Shown one piece after another: positions 6,306 through 12,372 of a stretch of DNA of 18,603 bases. The stretch is from contig JAFGHG010000038.1 in assembly GCA_016939345.1 (NCBI GenBank), positions 1-18,603 of the forward strand, given 5' to 3'. Position 1 is the stretch's first letter, and the number at the start of each line of letters is the position of its first letter. Position numbers and translations under genes: made by a program. The stretch is from Candidatus Omnitrophota bacterium (GTDB lineage: Bacteria > Omnitrophota > Gorgyraeia > Duberdicusellales > 4484-171). Below the pieces are notes generated by a model. That model worked only from the letters and a program-made list of their open reading frames with translations. It searched no databases and had not been told where the DNA came from.

Positions 6306-8138
6306 ATGAAAAAGAAATCCCAGAAAATTGAAATAGGCTATATTTTGATAATAGTCATCCTGGCTGCGGCCGGCCGGATAAGTTTTTTCCACGACTACCG
6401 CAACACACCTGCCTATCCGGTGCTGGAAGCTTCTGATTCGCAGGCTTATTATTACTGGTCAAGGGATATCGAGAGCGGCAAGTTGATCCCTGATAAGGCT
6501 TTTATGAAATGGCCGTTCTACGCCTATTTTCTGGGATTTATATTTAAATTCTTCGGCATAGACATTGCTGCGGTTTACCTTCTCCAGTACATACTGGGCA
6601 TAATCAACTGTCTTCTGCTTTTCTATATCGGAAAAAAACTTTTTAACATACACCTTGGCTTTATAGCCGCGTTGTTTTACTGCTTCTACGCCTTGTTTTT
6701 ATTTTTTGAATCCCTGCTTGTTTATACCACTCTGTCGATATTTTTTAACCTGCTTTTTTTCCTTTATCTTATTAATATCAGCAATAAGCCCTTAATAAGG
6801 GATTTTATCCTCCCGGGGCTTTTGCTCGGTTTATGCACGATCACACAGGCAAATGTGCTTTTGTTCGGCATTCTGGCTGTCATCTGGATTCTGATCATGG
6901 CAGATATGGCGTTTAAGTCCAGGCTTTGCTGTTTTGTGGTTTTTATATTTTTTTCTTTGCTGGTAATATCCTCGGCAACCCTGACTAATTATATTGCTGA
7001 AGATGATTTCGTTTTTATAGCCGGACACCTGGGTATAAATTTTTACATAGGGAACAATCCTCAGGCCTCAGGCCTTTTTGATGACTTAAAAGGCATCGGA
7101 CAAAGCCAGGAAGGAATGTTTCGCGATGCTACCATAAGAGCCCGTCATTACAGCCAGGAAGACTTGAAGACTTCCGGTGTATCAAGATACTGGCTGAAAA
7201 GGGCCTTGATTTTTATAAAAAACAGACCTGGGAAATATTTAAAACTTTTGGCTAAAAAAATGAATTTTGTTTTTTCTCCTGATGAATTCATCCATGACAT
7301 GGAGTTCAGCATGGTAAAAGACAAGATAAGGGTATTTAGATTTTTATTCACCGATTTACGCTTTATCATGCCATTATCTTTACTGGGGATGTTTTTAGGA
7401 TTGAAGTCATTGAAAAAAACCATGCTTATTTATCTTGCCAGCGGAGTTTTTCTTATGTCCATAGCCGTCTTTTTTGTTGATTCCCGTTACCGGATCATGG
7501 CAGTGCCTTTTTTGATTATTTTTGCCTCGTTTGCGGTTTTCAGGTCTTTTAAGGCGGCAAAAAAAAGGAATTACCGCCTGCTGGGCATTCTTTCAGCCTC
7601 GGCAGTTGTATTATACTTTGGTTTGCAGTATAATCCTCATAACAAGCCCCAGCCGCCGACTGCTTTTGAGCGGTTTTTTTACCAGGCGCTGGAGTATGAG
7701 TTCAGAAAAGATTATACTCAGGCAATAAAGTTCTTCGAGATAGCTGACAGAATCAGGCCCGGCGATGAAGATGTGTTGTTTCGCCTGGCTGTGCTTTATT
7801 ACCGCTTAAATGATTTTTCCCGTTCAAGGCAGACCTTTGAAAGGGTTTTGTCTATCAACGGTCTTAACGTTGATGCTTATTATAACCTTGGGTTTCTTTA
7901 TAATCTCCAGGGTGACTATCATAAAGCAGTCGCCGGATTAGAGAAGGCTTGCAGTTTTGAGCCGGAAAACCCTAAATATAATTTTGAGCTTGGATTAGCT
8001 TATAAGGGTATCGGAGAAACAGATAAGGCCAAAAGAGCCCTTAAAATGGCCTTGAAGAGGATAAGCCCCTGGAGGCAAAAGGATAAAAACCTTATCATAG
8101 GTGAACTTAACCAGATGATATCAAGCGAGGGCGGTTAA
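6306..8138 (+). CDS. GT-C-like (PMT/ArnT-type) membrane glycosyltransferase with C-terminal TPR domain
   Basis: Polytopic membrane protein of 610 residues. The first helix (about 11-27) is followed by a long outer loop with SDSQAYYYWSRDIESGKL; an Asp in this loop (Asp44 here) corresponds to the catalytic position of PMT/ArnT GT-C enzymes, which use polyprenyl-phosphate sugars. Further hydrophobic helices run to about 440, with a soluble insertion around 240-340. Residues about 455-590 contain about four TPR units (LEYEFRKDYTQAIKFFEIAD, then FRLAVLYYRLNDFSRSRQTF, YYNLGFLYNLQGDYHKAV and FELGLAYKGIGETDKAKRAL). The likely job is glycosylating an envelope lipid or protein, with the TPR tail recruiting a partner. 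The stop codon overlaps the lgt ATG (TAATG), so the two are translationally coupled. Acceptor and donor are unknown. Confidence 0.75.
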   Translation: MKKKSQKIEIGYILIIVILAAAGRISFFHDYRNTPAYPVLEASDSQAYYYWSRDIESGKLIPDKAFMKWPFYAYFLGFIFKFFGIDIAAVYLLQYILGIINCLLLFYIGKKLFNIHLGFIAALFYCFYALFLFFESLLVYTTLSIFFNLLFFLYLINISNKPLIRDFILPGLLLGLCTITQANVLLFGILAVIWILIMADMAFKSRLCCFVVFIFFSLLVISSATLTNYIAEDDFVFIAGHLGINFYIGNNPQASGLFDDLKGIGQSQEGMFRDATIRARHYSQEDLKTSGVSRYWLKRALIFIKNRPGKYLKLLAKKMNFVFSPDEFIHDMEFSMVKDKIRVFRFLFTDLRFIMPLSLLGMFLGLKSLKKTMLIYLASGVFLMSIAVFFVDSRYRIMAVPFLIIFASFAVFRSFKAAKKRNYRLLGILSASAVVLYFGLQYNPHNKPQPPTAFERFFYQALEYEFRKDYTQAIKFFEIADRIRPGDEDVLFRLAVLYYRLNDFSRSRQTFERVLSINGLNVDAYYNLGFLYNLQGDYHKAVAGLEKACSFEPENPKYNFELGLAYKGIGETDKAKRALKMALKRISPWRQKDKNLIIGELNQMISSEGG

Positions 8139-9010
8139 TGGAGCAGGAGCTGAAAAACAGCATTATTGATTTCTGGCAGCATATCCCACAGAATATTGAT
8201 CCGGTTTTTTTAAAGATCGGGCCTGTGCAGATATACTATTACGGCCTGCTATATCTTCTGGCTATTATTTCGGTGTATTTGTTAAGCCTTTACAGGCTGA
8301 AAAAAGATAACTTTTATTTTTCATATTCCAAGGCCGTAGTTGAGAACTTTTTTATTTTTATCGTTATCGGAGTAATAGTAGGCTCGCGTTTTGGATATGT
8401 ATTATTTTATAATTTCTCTTATTTTATCAAAAGGCCGCTGGATATTTTTTTCCCTTTTTCTTTCGAGGGCGGCCTGCATTATACCGGCATAAGCGGCATG
8501 TCCTATCATGGAGGCCTTATCGGAGCAATAGCCGCCGGCTTGGTTTTCTGCCGCAGGTATAAGATTGATTTTATAAAATTTTCCGATTTTATAGCCTCTG
8601 TTGTTCCTTTAGGCTATACCCTTGGCCGTTTGGGTAATTTTGTAAACGGTGAGCTTTTTGGAAGGGAGACTTCTGTTTTTTGGGGCATGTATTTTTCTTC
8701 AGACCCTTCAGGCAGCTTAAGGCATCCTTCTCAGCTGTATGAAGCCCTTTTTGAGGGTATAGTGTTGTTTTTTATACTTTGGTCGATAAGAAGCAAGGGT
8801 TTTGCCCGCGGAAAGCTTCTGTTTTTCTATATAATCGGATACGGTCTGGTCAGGTTCTTTATCGAATTTTTCCGTCAACCTGATGAGCAATTAGGTTATG
8901 TTTTAGGCCCTTTTACCATGGGCCAGGTCCTTTGCTTTTTGATGGTTGCAGCGGGCTTGACAGCTTTAAAAGTCCAGCAGTACCTGCTTAATAAATCCGG
9001 TAACGGTTAA
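8138..9010 (+). CDS. lgt: Prolipoprotein diacylglyceryl transferase
   Basis: Inner-membrane enzyme that transfers diacylglycerol from phosphatidylglycerol to the lipobox Cys of prolipoproteins. At 290 residues it is almost the same length as E. coli Lgt (291). Signature elements are YYYGLLYLL (33-41), SYHGGLIGA with His124, the Lgt signature GRLGNFVNGELFGRE with Arg164 and Asn167, HPSQLYEALFEG (196-207), and VRFFIEFFRQPDE with Arg239 and Arg246. About seven transmembrane segments are expected. The start overlaps the preceding stop by one base (TAATG), and GAGGGCGG nearby can act as the ribosome site. The final codons and stop (GGT AAC GGT TAA) lie inside repeat copy 3, so the C-terminus was shaped by the repeat. 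A client lipoprotein is encoded at 14899-15237. Confidence 0.97.
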   Translation: MEQELKNSIIDFWQHIPQNIDPVFLKIGPVQIYYYGLLYLLAIISVYLLSLYRLKKDNFYFSYSKAVVENFFIFIVIGVIVGSRFGYVLFYNFSYFIKRPLDIFFPFSFEGGLHYTGISGMSYHGGLIGAIAAGLVFCRRYKIDFIKFSDFIASVVPLGYTLGRLGNFVNGELFGRETSVFWGMYFSSDPSGSLRHPSQLYEALFEGIVLFFILWSIRSKGFARGKLLFFYIIGYGLVRFFIEFFRQPDEQLGYVLGPFTMGQVLCFLMVAAGLTALKVQQYLLNKSGNG

Positions 9011-9116
9011 GGTAACGAAGCCCGTATCGGTAAAGTTTAGCGGTAACGTCAAGCATAGCGAAGAAGAACTACGTCACCGAATTACGAAACGGGCATCGTA
9101 ACCGTAACCTTAACCG
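8998..9116. repeat. Dispersed imperfect palindrome, copy 3, overlapping the lgt stop
   Basis: About 119 bp. The left arm has CGGTAACGGTTAAGGTAACG followed by GAAGCCCGTATCGG (9017-9030) and CGGTAACGT. The right arm has ACGAAACGGGCATCGTAACC and GTAACCTTAACCG (9084-9116). Orientation is the same as copy 1; the right arms differ at one of 26 positions and the cores GAAGCCCGTATCGG are identical. The first 13 bases encode the end of lgt and its TAA. The central spacer (about 9050-9070) is unrelated to that of copy 1. The strong htpX ribosome site starts 15 bases after the element. Confidence 0.85.
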
Positions 9117-9130
9117 ATAAACACAATCTA

Positions 9131-9136
9131 AGGAGG
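9131..9136 (+). promoter_or_regulatory. Shine-Dalgarno deciding the htpX-like start
   Basis: AGGAGG lies 7 bases before the ATG at 9144 but only 1 base before the in-frame GTG at 9138. The spacing selects ATG 9144 as the start. Confidence 0.85.
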
Positions 9137-9143
9137 AGTGGAA

Positions 9144-10106
9144 ATGTTTGGTCTGCATTTAAGACTCTATTTATTACTGGCTTTACTCTTTGGAATAATA
9201 TATTCAGTCCTGACTGTAATCGGGGCTGCCATGGGCTTATATAATTTTTATATCTACGTGATCATCGGCTTTGGCCTTATGTTTTTACAGTATATGATCG
9301 GGCCTAAACTTGTTGAGCTTTCTATGCGGGTAGAATATGTTGATAAAAAAAGCTATCCTGAGCTTCATAATATGGTCGAGGAGCTAGCTCAAAAAGCGCA
9401 TATCCCCACACCGAGAATCGGTATTGCCAGGATATCGATTCCCAATGCTTTTGCTTTTGGCCGGGGATTTTCCGATAGCAGGGTCTGCGTCAGCGAAAGC
9501 CTTATGCGCCTTCTAAGCGAAGGCGAGCTTAAAGCGGTTATCGGCCATGAGATAAGCCACATTAAAAACCGTGATGTCCTGACCATAACCCTTTTATCGG
9601 TAATACCCATGATCCTTTATTATCTTGCCTGGAATTTTTTCTGGTTTGGCGGAGGCCGCAGAAGAAGCCAGGGCGGAGGAGGCGTATTGATAGGCCTGGC
9701 CGCGTTTGTGCTTTACTTCATAACCAACCTATTGGTGCTCTATGGTTCAAGGATAAGAGAATATTTTGCTGACCAGGGTTCTGTTGCTCTGGGAAATAAG
9801 CCTAAGGAGCTGGCTTCAGCTCTCTATAAGCTGGTGTATGGTTCTGCCCGGATGGATAAGAGGGCCATTAAAGATTCAGAAGGCCTTAAAGCTTTTTTTG
9901 TCAACGACCCTTCGAGGGCAACAAAAGAAATAAGAGAGCTGGCTGAGATAGACTCAGATAAAAGCGGCACGATTGATTCTTATGAGCTGGCTGCTTTAAG
10001 AAATAAAAAGATACAGCTTAGCTTTGGCGACCGGCTTATGGAGATTTTGAGCACGCACCCGAACATGTTAAAAAGGATACAGCAGCTTTCGGCTATTAAA
10101 GCTTGA
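9144..10106 (+). CDS. htpX: HtpX-like M48 membrane zinc metalloprotease with EF-hand loop
   Basis: Membrane-anchored M48B peptidase of 320 residues with a role in envelope protein quality control. Two hydrophobic helices (about 8-50) precede the catalytic domain. IPNAFAFGRG is the conserved edge strand, GHEISHIKNRD holds the zinc site (HEISH at 135-139), and REYFADQGSVAL supplies the third ligand, Glu206. Two more hydrophobic stretches (about 148-168 and 181-200) flank a Gly-rich, basic loop. The C-terminus GFGDRLMEI..STHPNMLKRI is typical of HtpX, here as SFGDRLMEILSTHPNM. Just before it, residues 270-281 (DSDKSGTIDSYE) form a canonical 12-residue EF-hand loop with D1, D3, S5, G6, I8, D9 and E12, suggesting calcium control. 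The start is ATG 9144, set by AGGAGG. The GH57 gene follows 23 bases after the stop. Confidence 0.92.
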   Translation: MFGLHLRLYLLLALLFGIIYSVLTVIGAAMGLYNFYIYVIIGFGLMFLQYMIGPKLVELSMRVEYVDKKSYPELHNMVEELAQKAHIPTPRIGIARISIPNAFAFGRGFSDSRVCVSESLMRLLSEGELKAVIGHEISHIKNRDVLTITLLSVIPMILYYLAWNFFWFGGGRRRSQGGGGVLIGLAAFVLYFITNLLVLYGSRIREYFADQGSVALGNKPKELASALYKLVYGSARMDKRAIKDSEGLKAFFVNDPSRATKEIRELAEIDSDKSGTIDSYELAALRNKKIQLSFGDRLMEILSTHPNMLKRIQQLSAIKA

Positions 10107-10129
10107 TTTTGAAAAAAAGAGGTTTTTGT

Positions 10130-11287
10130 ATGAGCGAGAATTTTTTTGCCCTTGGCTTGCATATGCATCAGCCGCCGGATAATCTAAAACTGCTGATCGA
10201 TGCCAACCAATGGGAAGCCAGGCAGATAATACATTGTTATGAAAGGGCTGCAAGGTTTGCCTTAAAATACAAGAATAAGGCTTTTTTACATGTAGGCTTT
10301 TCCGGTATACTTCTTGAACAGTTTCAGGATAAGCAGATAATACAAAGATACAGGCAGTTTATTGATATACCCGAGATGCTTGATTCATACCGCAGGGCCA
10401 AAAATATCGAGATAATCGGAATGGGGTTTTTCCACCCGATATTTCCTCTTATACCTAAAGAGGATTGGCAGGATCAGCTTATAAAAGGAAGAAAGATAGT
10501 AGAGGATATATTTGGGCAGAGCCCGAAAGGCTTCTGGCCTTCAGAGATGGCTTTTTGCATGGAGATGATACCAGCTTTAAAAGAAGCAGGCTATGAATAT
10601 GTGGTAGTCGACCATGTTCATGTAAAGCCATTGGATGATAAAAAACCGCTTGATTGTTTTAAGCCTTATATCGCTGAATATGAAGGAAAAAGCATAGCCA
10701 TTATACCCAGAAACCGTGATATTTCCAATGCTCAGGAGAGCGGGATGAACCCGCAATGGTTTCTGGGCGAAGTTGCCAGCAAGCTGAGTCAAAGCCCGAG
10801 CAAAGAAAAGGCCAGGCTCCTGACTACCTGGTCTGACGGAGAAAACGGAGGCTGGTTCAGGCAGCTAGATGAAAACGCCGGATTTTTCGGTTATTTTTTT
10901 GCTCCTTACATGGATATGGTGTTAAATAATTATACTGATATAAAACCTATCCGGATATCTGATTTTATCAACAAATACCCTCCGAAAGAAAAAGCTGTTG
11001 TCAAGACCGGAGCCTGGAATGTGGCTTCTACCAGCGGCTATGATTTTTCACAATGGAACGGTTCAGAGTCTCAGAAGAGGGCTATAAATGAGCTTTTTAA
11101 GGTCAGCGAGAAATACTGGAAATCAGCTGCCGGCAGAGAGGTTCTGAGCAAAGAAAAAAAAGAAAAACTTGAAAAAGCCCGCAGGGCTATTTTAGATTCA
11201 GAGACAAGCTGTTATCTTTTCTGGGGTGATGCCTGGATACCTAAGATCTACGAAAAAATAGAGGCAGCAAAAAGATTATTGGAATAA
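10130..11287 (+). CDS. Glycoside hydrolase family 57 protein
   Basis: Predicted GH57 (alpha-amylase/4-alpha-glucanotransferase superfamily) enzyme of 385 residues, cytoplasmic since no signal peptide is seen. Region 1 is LGLHMHQPPDN (His11, His13, Gln14). The nucleophile is expected at Glu139 in GFWPSEMAF. The acid/base is probably Asp236 in LTTWSDGENGGWF. GMGFFHPIFPLIP is the conserved region around residues 98-109. The substrate would be an alpha-glucan or similar, but these families include uncharacterised members and the specificity cannot be read here. A TTG at 10103 extends the frame, but ATG 10130 with AGAGG 7 bases upstream is the better start. It is flanked closely by htpX and a DUF4126 gene in one apparent operon. 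Confidence 0.85.
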   Translation: MSENFFALGLHMHQPPDNLKLLIDANQWEARQIIHCYERAARFALKYKNKAFLHVGFSGILLEQFQDKQIIQRYRQFIDIPEMLDSYRRAKNIEIIGMGFFHPIFPLIPKEDWQDQLIKGRKIVEDIFGQSPKGFWPSEMAFCMEMIPALKEAGYEYVVVDHVHVKPLDDKKPLDCFKPYIAEYEGKSIAIIPRNRDISNAQESGMNPQWFLGEVASKLSQSPSKEKARLLTTWSDGENGGWFRQLDENAGFFGYFFAPYMDMVLNNYTDIKPIRISDFINKYPPKEKAVVKTGAWNVASTSGYDFSQWNGSESQKRAINELFKVSEKYWKSAAGREVLSKEKKEKLEKARRAILDSETSCYLFWGDAWIPKIYEKIEAAKRLLE

Positions 11288-11297
11288 AAGATAAAAT

Positions 11298-11900
11298 ATG
11301 GCGCTTTTAAATTCTTTAGGCCTTCTTTTAGGCAGTTCCTGGGCTTCAGGAATAAACCTGTACCTTACCATTGCCGGATTAGGCATTGCTCAGAGGTTGG
11401 AGTGGATTGACCTTCCCGGAAACATGGGTGTTTTATCCCACCCGCTGGTTATCATTGTCGCTTTGCTGCTTTATGTTATTGAATTCTTTGCAGATAAAAT
11501 ACCTTATGTTGATTCCACCTGGGACGCTTTTCATACTTTTATCCGGCCTGCCGGCGGAGCTATTTTAGGCTATCTGGCCATGGCTGATGCCGGGCCGGCC
11601 CTGCAATTCTCAGCAGCCCTGATAACCGGCACGGTTTCGGCAGATGCGCATCTGACAAAGGCAACCACCAGGGCTGCGATAAATACTTCGCCTGAGCCTG
11701 TTTCAAATTCAGTTGCCAGCATAACCGAAGACCTCTCAGTGGCCGGCATCCTGGTTTTAATAGTTAAGCATCCAGTGATAGCCTCTATACTGGTAATCCT
11801 TTTTTTAATCTTTTCAATATGGTTTTTAAAAAAGATGTTCAGGTTCTTGAAAAAAGTCTTAAAGTTTATTTTCGGCGGCAATCCAAAAAAAGAAAAATGA
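11298..11900 (+). CDS. DUF4126 family membrane protein
   Basis: Inner-membrane protein of 200 residues matching the DUF4126 pattern: LGSSWASGINLYLTIAGLG near the N-terminus, FFADKIPYVDSTWDAFHTFIRP (about 63-84) and GGAILGYLAM. A glycine- and alanine-rich helical region follows (ALITGTVSADAHLTKATTRAAINTSPEPVSNS). A final hydrophobic helix (about 150-176) leads to a strongly basic tail (KKMFRFLKKVLKFIFGG). About five membrane segments are expected. The function of the family is not known to me. The ATG is 10 bases after the GH57 stop, and the stop overlaps the next ATG (ATGA), indicating translational coupling to the receiver protein. Confidence 0.85.
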   Translation: MALLNSLGLLLGSSWASGINLYLTIAGLGIAQRLEWIDLPGNMGVLSHPLVIIVALLLYVIEFFADKIPYVDSTWDAFHTFIRPAGGAILGYLAMADAGPALQFSAALITGTVSADAHLTKATTRAAINTSPEPVSNSVASITEDLSVAGILVLIVKHPVIASILVILFLIFSIWFLKKMFRFLKKVLKFIFGGNPKKEK

Positions 11901-12271
11901 AAAAAATCCTTTATATTGAAGATGACCTGCGCCAGGCCTCCCTTCTTCAGAACCGCATAGAGGCCAACGGCTATATTTTTCTCTATGCTAAAGACGGACA
12001 TCAGGGCCTGGAGAAGGTATCCAGGGATAAACCAGACTTGGTGATTTTAGATGTCTTAATGTCTAAGATTGACGGTTTTGATGTCTGTAAAAGCCTCAAA
12101 CAACAGCCTGAAACCAGCCATATCCCGGTAGTAGTGCTCACCGGATTGAAATTTGAATACATCAAAGAGCGGTTTGAAGAAGCCGGGGCTGATGCCTGCC
12201 TGAATAAGCCCTATGATTCCGGCCAGCTTATAGCCAAGATACAAGAACTTCTTGGAGAAGAAATCTCTTGA
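11897..12271 (+). CDS. Stand-alone response-regulator receiver protein
   Basis: Single CheY-like receiver domain of 124 residues with no output domain. Acidic pocket residues are Asp9 and Asp10 (YIEDD), the phosphoacceptor is Asp52 (VILDVLMSKIDGFD), the switch Thr is Thr82 (VVVLTGL) and the conserved Lys is Lys104 (LNKPYDS). All functional residues are present. The frame extends upstream to 11819, but that part only duplicates DUF4126 coding sequence in another frame; ATG 11897, overlapping the DUF4126 stop as ATGA, starts exactly at MKKILYIEDD. No kinase gene is in the window, so input and target are unknown. A role in phosphorelay or protein-protein signalling is likely. Confidence 0.92.
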   Translation: MKKILYIEDDLRQASLLQNRIEANGYIFLYAKDGHQGLEKVSRDKPDLVILDVLMSKIDGFDVCKSLKQQPETSHIPVVVLTGLKFEYIKERFEEAGADACLNKPYDSGQLIAKIQELLGEEIS

Positions 12272-12361
12272 TAGTGTAATTTTTATAGATAAAATTGACT
12301 TTCTTACCAGCAACCCCCCCCTGAAGTTACATTATGGTCATATTGCGTTATTTTTATAAAA

Positions 12362-12367
12362 AGGAGG
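12362..12367 (+). promoter_or_regulatory. Shine-Dalgarno deciding the PKD-protein start
   Basis: AGGAGG lies 5 bases before ATG 12373, which opens directly into a signal peptide. This rules out the in-frame upstream ATG at 12334. Confidence 0.85.
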
Positions 12368-12372
12368 AATGT

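Noticed and set aside
9138..9143. GTG start for the HtpX-like gene
   Set aside because: AGGAGG is only 1 base from this GTG but 7 bases from ATG 9144, which gives a normal HtpX N-terminus.
10103..10129. TTG start for the GH57 gene
   Set aside because: It overlaps the htpX stop and has no ribosome site; ATG 10130 has AGAGG at 7 bases and begins the family sequence.
11819..11896. Upstream extension of the receiver protein
   Set aside because: It is the DUF4126 coding region read in another frame; the receiver fold starts at MKKILYIEDD.
12334..12372. Upstream ATG start for the PKD protein
   Set aside because: It would put a charged leader before the signal peptide, and it skips the perfect AGGAGG placed for ATG 12373.
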